64,000 nt of DNA. It comes from Methyloversatilis sp. RAC08 (lineage in GTDB: Bacteria > Pseudomonadota > Gammaproteobacteria > Burkholderiales > Rhodocyclaceae). A program made the translations under genes and the position numbers. Numbering within the stretch: position 1 is the first letter of the stretch; each line of letters opens with the position of its first letter. Under the pieces are notes generated by a model. That model was not told where the DNA came from, did no database searches, and was given only the letters and a program-made list of their open reading frames with translations. Positions 15,275-24,222 of this stretch are shown here, piece after piece. The stretch lies in contig NZ_CP016448.1 in assembly GCF_001713355.1 (NCBI RefSeq), positions 1,302,001 to 1,366,000 of the forward strand. Reading direction: 5' to 3'.

Positions 15275-15290
15275 TGGCACGGCAGTTGCT
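15275..15290 (+). promoter_or_regulatory. nifH sigma-54 promoter
   Basis: TGGCACGGCAGTTGCT is a perfect -24/-12 element (TGGCACG-N4-TTGCT; GG and GC 10 bases apart). The predicted start near 15301 leaves a leader of about 140 bases before nifH. The leader has no open reading frame of note and ends with CAGGAG before the ATG. Confidence 0.95.
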
Positions 15291-15314
15291 GAAGTGACCT
15301 CGCACCGACCATGA

Positions 15315-16319
<1,005 letters not shown>

Positions 16320-16338
16320 GAAACCGAGAGTCGAGGGT

Positions 16339-16373
16339 CGGGAGCCGCGGGTCGAAAGGGCCGCAGGCTCCCG
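16339..16373 (+). other. Hairpin between nifH and nifD
   Basis: CGGGAGCC at 16339-16346 and GGCTCCCG at 16366-16373 are exact inverses. An inner GCGG/CCGC (16347-16350 with 16361-16364) extends the stem past a one-base bulge, leaving a loop of about 10 bases. No T-run follows, so it is more likely an mRNA stabiliser or processing site that raises NifH over NifDK than a terminator; this role is inferred from other nif operons. Confidence 0.7.
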
Positions 16374-16434
16374 GCCTCCGCCGGCGACCCACGGTTCTCC
16401 TCCCTCCGCTCTCGATACGTACAGGAGTACTCAA

Positions 16435-17889
16435 ATGAGCATGACGATTGACGAAAAGAAGGCCCAGAACGCAGCTCTCATCGAAGAGGTGCTGAAGGCC
16501 TACCCGGAAAAGACCGCCAAGAAGCGGGCCAAGCACCTCAATGTGCACGAGGAAGGCAAGCCTGACTGTGGCGTCAAGTCGAACATCAAGTCGCTGCCCG
16601 GCGTGATGACCATCCGCGGCTGTGCCTATGCCGGTTCCAAGGGCGTGGTGTGGGGTCCGATCAAGGACATGATCCACATTTCGCACGGCCCGGTCGGTTG
16701 CGGCCAGTATTCGTGGGCTGCGCGACGCAACTACTACATCGGTGTGACCGGTGTGGACACCTTCGTGACGATGCAATTCACCTCCGACTTCCAGGAGAAG
16801 GACATCGTATTCGGCGGCGACAAGAAGCTGGAAGTCATCATGGACGAGATCCAGAACCTGTTCCCGCTGAACAAGGGCATCACCGTGCAGTCGGAATGCC
16901 CGATCGGCCTGATCGGCGACGACATCGAAGCGGTGTCGAAGAAGAAATCGAAGCAGTACGACGGGCACACGATCGTGCCGGTGCGCTGCGAAGGCTTCCG
17001 CGGCGTGAGCCAGTCGCTCGGCCACCACATCGCCAATGACGCGATCCGTGACTGGGTGTTCGACAAGACCGAAGACAAGCGCCCCGACTTCGTGTCGACG
17101 CCTTACGACGTTGCCATCATCGGCGACTACAACATCGGCGGCGACGCCTGGTCGAGCCGCATCCTGCTCGAAGAGATGGGTCTGCGAGTGATCGCCCAGT
17201 GGTCGGGCGACGGCACCATCGCCGAGCTGGAAAACACGCCGAAGGCCAAGCTCAACGTACTCCACTGCTACCGCTCGATGAATTACATCAGCCGGCACAT
17301 GGAAGAGAAGTACGGGGTGCCCTGGGTCGAGTACAACTTCTTCGGCCCGACCAAGATCGAAGAGTCGCTGCGCGAGATCGCTGCGCACTTCGACGACACG
17401 ATCAAGGCCAACGCCGAGAAGGTGATCGCCAAGTACAAGCCGCTGATGCAGGCCGTCATCGACAAGTACCGCCCGCGCCTCGAAGGCAAGAAGGTGATGC
17501 TGTTCGTCGGCGGTCTGCGCCCGCGTCACGTCATTGGCGCCTACGAGGATCTGGGCATGGAAGTGGTCGGTACCGGCTATGAATTCGGCCACAACGACGA
17601 CTACCAGCGCACCACGCACTACGTGAAAGACGGCACGCTGATCTACGACGACGTGACCGGTCACGAATTCGAGAAGTTCGTCGAGAAGGTGAAGCCTGAC
17701 CTGGTCGGCTCGGGCATCAAGGAAAAGTACGTGTTCCAGAAGATGGGCGTGCCCTTCCGCCAGATGCACAGCTGGGACTACTCGGGCCCGTATCACGGCT
17801 ACGACGGTTTCGCGATCTTCGCCCGCGACATGGACATGGCGATCAGCTCGCCTATCTGGGGCCTGTCGAAGACGCCCTGGAAGAAGTAA
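16435..17889 (+). CDS. nifD: Nitrogenase MoFe protein alpha chain NifD
   Basis: The 484-residue alpha subunit. P-cluster ligands are C63 (RGCAYAG), C89 ([10 protein letters not shown]) and C155 ([11 protein letters not shown]). FeMo-co ligands are C278 ([10 protein letters not shown]) and H445 ([13 protein letters not shown]), an even offset of +3 from Azotobacter C275/H442. The residues mark it as the molybdenum enzyme, not Vnf or Anf. The start at 16435 follows ACAGGAG at the correct spacing; another ATG lies two codons later. Confidence 0.99.
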   Translation: MSMTIDEKKAQNAALIEEVLKAYPEKTAKKRAKHLNVHEEGKPDCGVKSNIKSLPGVMTIRGCAYAGSKGVVWGPIKDMIHISHGPVGCGQYSWAARRNYYIGVTGVDTFVTMQFTSDFQEKDIVFGGDKKLEVIMDEIQNLFPLNKGITVQSECPIGLIGDDIEAVSKKKSKQYDGHTIVPVRCEGFRGVSQSLGHHIANDAIRDWVFDKTEDKRPDFVSTPYDVAIIGDYNIGGDAWSSRILLEEMGLRVIAQWSGDGTIAELENTPKAKLNVLHCYRSMNYISRHMEEKYGVPWVEYNFFGPTKIEESLREIAAHFDDTIKANAEKVIAKYKPLMQAVIDKYRPRLEGKKVMLFVGGLRPRHVIGAYEDLGMEVVGTGYEFGHNDDYQRTTHYVKDGTLIYDDVTGHEFEKFVEKVKPDLVGSGIKEKYVFQKMGVPFRQMHSWDYSGPYHGYDGFAIFARDMDMAISSPIWGLSKTPWKK

Positions 17890-17905
17890 GCATCTGCAGT
17901 GAAAC

Positions 17906-17992
17906 GTAGGGTGGGTTGAGGGCACCGAAACCCACCACGAACGACCCGCGTGTCGACGGGCCGGGTGGCTTGATGCTGCCGGCCCACCCTAC
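17906..17992. repeat. Diverged REP-type inverted repeat between nifD and nifK
   Basis: GTAGGGTGGG (17906-17915) and CCCACCCTAC (17983-17992) are exact inverses that enclose 67 bases. The left arm continues as TTGAGGGCACCGAAACCCACC, which has the same layout as the REP family of this region (GTAG, TGGG, TGAG, GCA, CGA, CCCA) but a different sequence. It fills most of the 121-bp nifD-nifK gap, so it is transcribed within nifHDK and could shape the message there. Confidence 0.75.
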
Positions 17993-18010
17993 ATCAAGGA
18001 GCAATCAACC

Positions 18011-19570
18011 ATGCCTCAATCAGCCGAAAAGATTCTCGATCACGAACTGCTGTTCCGCGAGCCCGAGTACCAGAAGATGCTCGCCGAAAAGAAGTCCGAG
18101 TTCGAGTTCAACCATGCCGACAGCAAGATCCAGGAAATCGTCGAATGGACGAAGACCGAGGATTACAAGCAGAAGAACTTCGCCCGTGAGGCACTCACCG
18201 TCAATCCGGCCAAGGCCTGCCAGCCGCTGGGCGCGGTGTATGTCGCCAACGGCTTCGCCAAGACGCTGTCCTTCGTTCACGGCTCGCAGGGCTGCGTGGC
18301 CTACTACCGCTCGCACTTCTCGCGCCACTTCAAGGAACCGACCTCGTGCGTGTCGTCCTCGATGACGGAAGACGCGGCCGTGTTCGGCGGCCTGAACAAC
18401 ATGATCGACGGTCTGGCCAACACGCTCAACCTGTACAAGCCGGAAATGATCGCCGTGTCGACCACCTGCATGGCGGAAGTCATCGGTGACGACCTGAACG
18501 CCTTCATCAAGACGTCGAAGGAAAAGGGTAGCGTGCCGGCCGACTTCGACGTGCCGTTCGCCCACACCCCGGCCTTCGTCGGCAGCCACATCACCGGCTA
18601 CGACAACGCGCTGCTGGGCATCCTGCGCCACTTCTGGGACGGCAAGGCAGACACCGCACCGAAGCTCGAGCGTGTGCCGGACGAGTCGATCAACTTCATC
18701 TTCGGCTTCGATGGTTTCGTCGTCGGCAACATGAAGGAAATGAAGCGCATCCTCGGTCTGTTCGGCATCGACTACAACATCCTGTGCGATCCGTCGGAAG
18801 TGTGGAACACACCGACCGACGGCGAATTCAGGATGTACGAAGGCGGCACGACCAAAGCCACGGTCGAGCGCGCGCTGAACGCCAAGGCAACCATCATCTT
18901 CCAGGGCTACTGCTGCGAGAAGACCAGCAAGTTCATCGCCGAGCATGGCCAGGAAGTCGTCGTGCTGCACAGCCCGATCGGCGTCGCCGGCACCGACAAG
19001 TTCCTGATGGAACTGTCGCGCATCACCGGCAAGCCGATCCCGGCCGAGCTCGAGCTGGAGCGCGGACAGCTGGTGGACGCAATGGCCGACAGCCAGGCTC
19101 ACCTGCACGGCAAGCGCTACGCCATGTACGGTGATCCGGACATGATGCTCGGCATGACCGAATTCCTGCTCGAACTGGGTGCGGAGCCGGTCCACATCCT
19201 GGCCACCAACGGTGAAAAGGAATGGGCGAAGAAGGTTCAGGACGTGCTCGACGCGTCGCCCTACGGCGCCGGCTGCAAGGTGTACCCGAAGCGCGACCTG
19301 TGGCATATGCGTTCGCTGCTCTACACGGAGCCAGTGGATTTCCTGATCGGCAACACCTACGGCAAGTACCTGGAACGCGACACCGGCACTCCGCTGATCC
19401 GCATGGTGTTCCCGATCTTCGATCGCCACCACTACCACCGTTACCCGATCTGGGGTTACGAGGGCGGCCTGCGCGTGCTGGTCATGCTGCTGGACGAGTT
19501 CTTCGAGTCCATCGATGTGAACACCATCGTTCCGGGCAAGACCGACTACTCGTACGACATCATCCGCTGA
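18011..19570 (+). CDS. nifK: Nitrogenase MoFe protein beta chain NifK
   Basis: The 519-residue beta subunit. P-cluster cysteines C70 ([11 protein letters not shown]), C95 ([13 protein letters not shown]) and C153 ([11 protein letters not shown]) are at the same numbers as in Azotobacter. The N-terminal extension of about 50 residues that packs on NifD is present. AAGGAG precedes the ATG. The C-terminus DYSYDIIR is typical. A strong hairpin follows 45 bp after the stop. Confidence 0.99.
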   Translation: MPQSAEKILDHELLFREPEYQKMLAEKKSEFEFNHADSKIQEIVEWTKTEDYKQKNFAREALTVNPAKACQPLGAVYVANGFAKTLSFVHGSQGCVAYYRSHFSRHFKEPTSCVSSSMTEDAAVFGGLNNMIDGLANTLNLYKPEMIAVSTTCMAEVIGDDLNAFIKTSKEKGSVPADFDVPFAHTPAFVGSHITGYDNALLGILRHFWDGKADTAPKLERVPDESINFIFGFDGFVVGNMKEMKRILGLFGIDYNILCDPSEVWNTPTDGEFRMYEGGTTKATVERALNAKATIIFQGYCCEKTSKFIAEHGQEVVVLHSPIGVAGTDKFLMELSRITGKPIPAELELERGQLVDAMADSQAHLHGKRYAMYGDPDMMLGMTEFLLELGAEPVHILATNGEKEWAKKVQDVLDASPYGAGCKVYPKRDLWHMRSLLYTEPVDFLIGNTYGKYLERDTGTPLIRMVFPIFDRHHYHRYPIWGYEGGLRVLVMLLDEFFESIDVNTIVPGKTDYSYDIIR

Positions 19571-19615
19571 GCACCGGCACCGGGGGCAACCCTGGTCCGC
19601 TCAGAGCAGTCCCGA

Positions 19616-19643
19616 CGGGCTGCCCGGGAAACCGGGCAGCCCG
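19616..19643 (+). terminator. Strong hairpin ending nifHDK
   Basis: CGGGCTGCCCGG and CCGGGCAGCCCG form a perfect 12-bp stem around a GAAA tetraloop, 45 bp after the nifK stop. The following bases (TTCTGCATC) hold only a weak T-run, so termination could be partial or the stem could mainly protect the 3' end. Confidence 0.8.
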
Positions 19644-19672
19644 TTCTGCATCACGACGAAGCTGCGGCTGCT

Positions 19673-20050
19673 GTTGGGCATCGCCTTCGGCTCACCCCAA
19701 CCTACGGAACCTCACGCGGCTTGGGGCGAATCGAAGGCGATTGCCAACACCGAACCGTCACCCCACGTCCCACCCGACCCACCCGACCCACCCGTAGGTT
19801 GGGGTGAGCGCAGCGATGCCCAACACCGAAACCTCATGCGGCCTGGCGTGCGCCGAAGCCGATGCCCAACACCGAACCGTCACCCCGCGTCCCACCCGAC
19901 CCACCCGTAGGTTGGGGCGAGCGCAGCGATGCCCAACACCGGAACCTCATGCGGCCTGGCGTGCGCCGAAGCCGATGCCCAACACCGCACCGTCACCCCG
20001 CGTCCCACCCGACCCACCCGTAGGTTGGGGTGAGCGCAGCGATGCCCAAC
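19673..20050. repeat. REP array with tandem ~113-bp units beside the RAYT gene
   Basis: There is a reverse copy at 19673-19705 (variant with GCCTTCGGC in the loop) and a decayed forward copy at 19721-19748. Good forward copies are at 19794-19824, 19907-19937 and 20020-20050. The last three lie in direct tandem units (19749-19870, 19871-19983, 19984 to about 20066), each with a C-rich spacer before the REP and a second, partial REP-like end (GCCGATGCCCAAC). Unit 2 is 113 bp and unit 1 is 122 bp because of an extra CCCACCCGA. No gene lies here. Confidence 0.92.
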
Positions 20051-20079
20051 ACCGGAACCTGATCCGGCGGACACCCGCC

Positions 20080-20607
20080 TCATTCCCCGAACCCGCCTTC
20101 GATCATCGTGCTGCCTCCGGCCCAGTCAGCCGGCAGAACGCCCTGCTCGACGTAGCGGTGGAATGACGAATGCGGCCAGTCGACGACGCGGGCGACCAGA
20201 CCGTGTTTCACCGGATTGAAGTGGATGTAGTCGACGTGGCGCGCGTAATCGTCGTCGTCGCGAACGAGGTGTTCCCAGTAGCGCCGCTGCCACACTCCGC
20301 GTTCGCCCTTGCGGGCGCGGCTTGCATCGATCGTTTCGTCGCGTGGCAGCGCGCGCGAGAAGGCCGCCTTGACCAGCATCCAGCGTGTCGCGTAGTCGGC
20401 ATCGCCGGCCGGGAGCGTCCACAACATGTGCAGATGGTCAGGCAGAACGACAGCAGCATCGATGTGGAAGGGGTGGTGCAGCGCCGTGACCCGAACGGCC
20501 GAGCGCAGCGCCCCGATGTGGCGAAGCAGCAGACCGGACGACCGGTCGGCCAACACGAGCGTAAAGAAGAAGGTCGCGCCGGGCGCGGACGAACGACGGT
20601 AGCGCAT
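20080..20607 (-). CDS. REP-associated tyrosine transposase (RAYT, TnpA_REP)
   Basis: A 175-residue single-domain Y1 transposase of the IS200/IS605-related RAYT group. It shows the HUH metal motif in LPDHLHMLWTLP, ERGVWQRRYWEHLVRDDDDYARHV, the catalytic-tyrosine helix DYIHFNPVKHGLV and the RAYT signature WPHSSFHRYV. The frame is uninterrupted and all motifs are kept, so it may be active. REP copies lie on both sides (19673-20050 and 20649-20862), as expected if it acts on them. RAYTs cut REP single strands at the conserved tetranucleotide; they are single-copy domesticated genes and not self-moving IS elements. Confidence 0.93.
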   Translation of the reverse strand: MRYRRSSAPGATFFFTLVLADRSSGLLLRHIGALRSAVRVTALHHPFHIDAAVVLPDHLHMLWTLPAGDADYATRWMLVKAAFSRALPRDETIDASRARKGERGVWQRRYWEHLVRDDDDYARHVDYIHFNPVKHGLVARVVDWPHSSFHRYVEQGVLPADWAGGSTMIEGGFGE

Positions 20608-20648
20608 GCGTCGATGATAAACGCATGGCGTATTTTTCGGCTGTGGCT

Positions 20649-20862
20649 GTTGGGCATCGCTGCGCTCACCCCAACCTACGGAGCATCACGTTGGTTGGGG
20701 TGAGCCGAAGGCGATGCCCGACACCGAACCGTCACCCCCGCGTCCCCGCCCGACCGACCCGTAGGTTGGGGTCAGCCAACGGCGATGCCCAACACTACAT
20801 CGTCCCAATCACCGAACGTCCCACTCAGCGCGTAGGTTGGGGGGAACGCAGCGTTACCCAAC
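20649..20862. repeat. REP array on the right of the RAYT gene
   Basis: A perfect reverse copy lies at 20649-20679. Variant forward copies are at 20690-20722 (GAGCCGAAGGCGAT loop), 20761-20793 (CAGCCAACGGCGAT loop) and 20832-20862 (GGAACGCAGCGTTACCC). The spacer before 20761 repeats the C-rich 'ACCGAACCGTCACCCCCGCG' unit seen left of the RAYT gene, so the array on both sides comes from one duplicated module. The last copy ends 13 bp from the nifF stop. Confidence 0.88.
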
Positions 20863-20874
20863 ACGCGGCCTCGA

Positions 20875-21429
<555 letters not shown>

Positions 21430-21443
21430 TCAGATGAGGTGGG

Positions 21444-23153
21444 TCAGTAAGCGGTTTCGGTTTCCTGCGCCTGGTCCATGCCGCGGAAGATCGCGCAGCG
21501 CTTGAACACGTCGAGCGTGGGCGAACAGGCCTTGTGCTGGCAGTACTTGGCCGCCAGCTTCGACAGGCCCTTGATGTCGCGGCCGGTGGCGGCGGGGAAC
21601 AGCACGGTCAGTTGTTCGATCAGCGCGTCGTCGATGTCGAGCGCGAACTGCGCCGCCATCACCTGCCAGATGCGGGCGCGCGCCGCATGATCGGGCGGCA
21701 CGTACTTGATCAGCGCGATGCAGCGCGACACGATGGCCTCGTCGATGTCGTCGACGCGGTTGGTGGTCAGAAAGAGCAGGCCGTTGAAGTACTCGAGCAC
21801 GCGCAGGAACACGCCGACCACGGCGTTCATCGTGATGTTGTCGTCGCGCCGCTTGATGTAGACGTCGGCCTCGTCGATCAGCATCACCGCGCCCCAGCGC
21901 TGGGCGCGGGTGAGCACGTCCTTCAGCGCGGTTTCCATCGCCGCGACGTTCAGCCCGAGCTGGCCCGAGTGCACGCGGTACAGCGGGCGGCGGATGATTT
22001 CCGAATACACCTCGGCAGTCAGCGTCTTGCCGACGCCGGCCGGGCCGGCGCACAGCACGGTGGTGCCGCCCGATTTGCCGGCGATGATGTCGTCCATCAG
22101 CACGTCCATCTCGGCGGTCAGGATGTCGATCAGGTCGGTCTGTTCCGGCGGCAGCACCAGCTTCTGCTTCAGCGCCGGCTGATAGGCGTACGGCGTGATG
22201 TCGTCGACGTGCACCCACAGGTAGTGGTGCAGGTCGAGGTGGAACATCAGGATGTAGGGGTGCACCGGCAGCTGCGAAAACAGGCCCTCGGGCATCGCAT
22301 CGCGCGACGCGCCGACCTCTTCTTCGGCGTCGTAGCGGTTGCTCTTTGCCGCCTTGCGCAGATAGGGGCCGAGGATGTCGCCCGGCGCGTCGAGCAGGAG
22401 CGTGCGCGCCGGCAGGATGCCTTCGTCGTTGACCAGGCGCGCTGCACCGCCACTGGCCGACAGCACGACGATGTCCTTGCGCGTCCAGTCGGTGTCGCGG
22501 TGGCTGGCAGCCGGATCTTCGGCGTGGAAGCCGGTGCCGGTGCCCGAGAACTGTTCGCCGTAGCGGCCGCGCCAGTCGAAGTAGCGGCCGATGGTGTCGT
22601 CGTAGGCGGCGATCAGTTCCGGCGTCTCCTTGAGGAAGCCCTTGGCGGCCAGTATTTCGCCGACCGTGCGGTCGACCACGTCGGCACCGTAGATGCGGAT
22701 GACGGCGGTTGCCAGCGTGGCCTTCACGTTGGCCTTCAGCTCGATGAACACCTTGCCGGTTTCGTCGTTGCCGGCCGGCGTGTAATCGAGCCGGCTGACC
22801 ACCCAGGGCAGCGGCCGCGTCATCAGGTTGGCGGTGAACAGCCAGCCGCGAATGGCGTCGGTCGCCAGGTGGCGCGCCAGCGCCGGCACCAGCGATTCGA
22901 GGTCGCCGGCAGCAAAGCGGCGACCGTCGCCTTCCAGCGCGCGCTGCAGCGTCGCCAGGTGCGCGGCGCGCGCCTGCATGGCCGGCCCCGCCTCGCTGTA
23001 GAGCTTGCCGAGGAAGCGCATGGCATCGATCGACAGCCGCGACACCGGCACTTCGACCCGGTTGCCGAAGCGCAGCTGCTCGCGCAGCGTCGCCAGATCG
23101 GGGAAGGCGTCGATCATGCTCTCGACGTGCGGGGCGTCGATCAGGACTTTCAT
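21444..23153 (-). CDS. AAA+ ATPase of the nifF operon
   Basis: A 569-residue protein with an N-terminal region of about 340 residues of unknown fold, followed by one AAA+ module. Walker A is GPAGVGKT (residues 370-377), Walker B is AVMLIDEAD (422-430), and FLTTNRVDDIDEAIVSRC is the sensor/arginine-finger stretch. A membrane segment is not evident. The C-terminus FKRCAIFRGMDQ carries one Cys. The start at 23153 is the first ATG after the receiver gene stop, 10 bp away. AAA+ proteins of this type remodel or load partners; a partner in nitrogenase assembly or electron transfer is inferred from linkage to nifF and a nif-type promoter. Confidence 0.88.
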   Translation of the reverse strand: MKVLIDAPHVESMIDAFPDLATLREQLRFGNRVEVPVSRLSIDAMRFLGKLYSEAGPAMQARAAHLATLQRALEGDGRRFAAGDLESLVPALARHLATDAIRGWLFTANLMTRPLPWVVSRLDYTPAGNDETGKVFIELKANVKATLATAVIRIYGADVVDRTVGEILAAKGFLKETPELIAAYDDTIGRYFDWRGRYGEQFSGTGTGFHAEDPAASHRDTDWTRKDIVVLSASGGAARLVNDEGILPARTLLLDAPGDILGPYLRKAAKSNRYDAEEEVGASRDAMPEGLFSQLPVHPYILMFHLDLHHYLWVHVDDITPYAYQPALKQKLVLPPEQTDLIDILTAEMDVLMDDIIAGKSGGTTVLCAGPAGVGKTLTAEVYSEIIRRPLYRVHSGQLGLNVAAMETALKDVLTRAQRWGAVMLIDEADVYIKRRDDNITMNAVVGVFLRVLEYFNGLLFLTTNRVDDIDEAIVSRCIALIKYVPPDHAARARIWQVMAAQFALDIDDALIEQLTVLFPAATGRDIKGLSKLAAKYCQHKACSPTLDVFKRCAIFRGMDQAQETETAY

Positions 23154-23163
23154 CGCCGGGCGC

Positions 23164-23589
23164 TCAGCGCAGCACGACCGGGATTTCGAGCGGCGCGCGC
23201 CGACCCAGTTGGGTGTCGACCTTGCGCCGCACGGTTTCCACCTTGAGCGGGCGCAGCAAGGTGCTCTCCGCACCCAGCGCCAGCGCCGCTCTGACGTCCT
23301 CGTCGTCGGCATCGGTGCACACCACGAGCATCTTCACGCCGCCCAGGCCTTCCTTCAGGCGGGTGACCACGTCCACGCCTTCGCTCGCCAGCACGCCGGC
23401 ACCGAGCAGCAGCAGGTCGGGTGGGGCGCCGCGGCCCTTGGCCAGCGCTTCGGCGCTGTCGGCGAGCACATGCGTTTCCATCTCGTCGGCCAGCATGAAC
23501 TGCAGCGCCATGCTGACGACGTCGTCGTTGTCGACCACGAATACGCGCTTGTTCTCCACCGCGCGCTGGCTGTCTACGCCGATCTGCAT
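23164..23589 (-). CDS. Receiver-like protein without the phosphorylation aspartate
   Basis: This 141-residue stand-alone domain has the response-regulator fold: VFVVDNDDVVSMALQFML with the acidic pocket D20, D22, D23, and LVVCTDADDEDVRAALALGAEST. The residue that should be the phospho-accepting Asp (after P-D-L-L-L-L) is Gly63, and the conserved Lys-Pro is Arg-Pro (LLRPLK). It therefore cannot work by normal phosphotransfer; a protein-binding role is likely. GGAGG precedes the ATG at 23589. It begins the operon with the AAA+ gene and nifF. Confidence 0.8.
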   Translation of the reverse strand: MQIGVDSQRAVENKRVFVVDNDDVVSMALQFMLADEMETHVLADSAEALAKGRGAPPDLLLLGAGVLASEGVDVVTRLKEGLGGVKMLVVCTDADDEDVRAALALGAESTLLRPLKVETVRRKVDTQLGRRAPLEIPVVLR

Positions 23590-23629
23590 GCTGGGTGCCT
23601 CCGTGTCGATGGGTGTCTGCCGACCCATG

Positions 23630-23645
23630 AGCAAGCTTCGTTCCC
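23630..23645 (-). promoter_or_regulatory. Sigma-54 promoter of the receiver - AAA+ - nifF operon
   Basis: On the minus strand the site is GGGAACGAAGCTTGCT: GG-N10-GC, perfect TTGCT, two departures from consensus. The predicted start near 23619 gives a leader of 30 bases to the ATG. I found no exact TGT-N10-ACA nearby. Confidence 0.72.
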
Positions 23646-23649
23646 GTCG

Positions 23650-23665
23650 CGGCACGTCTCCTGCT
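23650..23665 (+). promoter_or_regulatory. Sigma-54 promoter of the small gene at 23708
   Basis: CGGCACGTCTCCTGCT has GG and GC 10 bases apart and departs from the consensus at two positions only. The predicted start near 23676 leaves a leader of 32 bases. It is back-to-back with the leftward promoter at 23630-23645, with four bases between the two elements. Confidence 0.7.
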
Positions 23666-23707
23666 TCGAGCCCCCCGTGTGCAACCCATCCTGACGGGAG
23701 AAGCGAA

Positions 23708-24022
23708 ATGACGATCCATGTGAAAACGACGCAAGACGGCCGCAAGGTCGAAGTGATCGACGATGCCGTATGCCTTGACGGCCGGCCGGAAGCCACGAAA
23801 CTGGTGCCGCTGATCGAGCATCCGAACCGTCAGGCCATCCTGCGGGCGCTGCCGGACGCCACCCACATGGCGGGACGCATTGCGCTGACGCTGGCCGAAT
23901 CAGCCGTGGCACAGGACGCCCTCAATGCGGCCAGCCGCGACTTCGACGCCAGCCCGGGCGGCATCGCGCGCCGTCTGCAGGCCGCCATCTACAACAAGGC
24001 GCGGATGGACGGCATCGAGTAG
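23708..24022 (+). CDS. Uncharacterised nif-linked protein, 104 aa
   Basis: A 104-residue soluble protein starting MTIHVKTTQDGRKVEVIDDAV, with a beta-rich first third and then helices (GRIALTLAESAVAQDALNAASRDFD and GIARRLQAAIYNKARMDGIE). ACGGGAGAAG precedes the ATG. No family recognised. It has its own sigma-54 promoter and lies 200 bp before nifE, so it is probably made under nitrogen-fixing conditions. Confidence 0.75.
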   Translation: MTIHVKTTQDGRKVEVIDDAVCLDGRPEATKLVPLIEHPNRQAILRALPDATHMAGRIALTLAESAVAQDALNAASRDFDASPGGIARRLQAAIYNKARMDGIE

Positions 24023-24046
24023 GCGCGCGACGCGAACCCTGCCAAA

Positions 24047-24164
24047 CCCGACAAAGACGTGTCGCAAACCGCTCACTGTTTGTCGGGCCGGAACGTGTTG
24101 CGCCGCTACTGCGCTGATTAGATGGCCGCTTTGTGCGCTGCAGCGGCTTGGCATCATTCCTGCT
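24047..24164 (+). promoter_or_regulatory. nifE promoter region: inverted repeat, near-NifA site, sigma-54 element
   Basis: TGGCATCATTCCTGCT at 24149-24164 has GG-N10-GC and gives a predicted start near 24175, 48 bases before nifE. Upstream, CCCGACAAA (24047-24055) and TTTGTCGGG (24079-24087) are exact inverses. Between them TGTCGCAAACCGCTCA (24060-24075) is one base from TGT-N10-ACA. The TTTGTCG core also occurs in the nifB and nifH sites. Confidence 0.75.
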
Positions 24165-24222
24165 GAAGTGGATGCAGGGCCGTCGCCTGCGACGGATGCA
24201 GTGACCGAATGGGAGGTGTGCA

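Noticed and set aside
19749-20066. Regular direct repeats that could be read as a CRISPR array
   Set aside because: Units are 113-122 bp, the spacers are also repeated, and the conserved part is the REP that occurs elsewhere in both directions. No cas genes are near.
20080-20607. Ordinary IS200/IS605 insertion sequence
   Set aside because: There is no TnpB gene or IS end structure; the single-domain protein with WPHSSF and the REP surroundings fit a RAYT.
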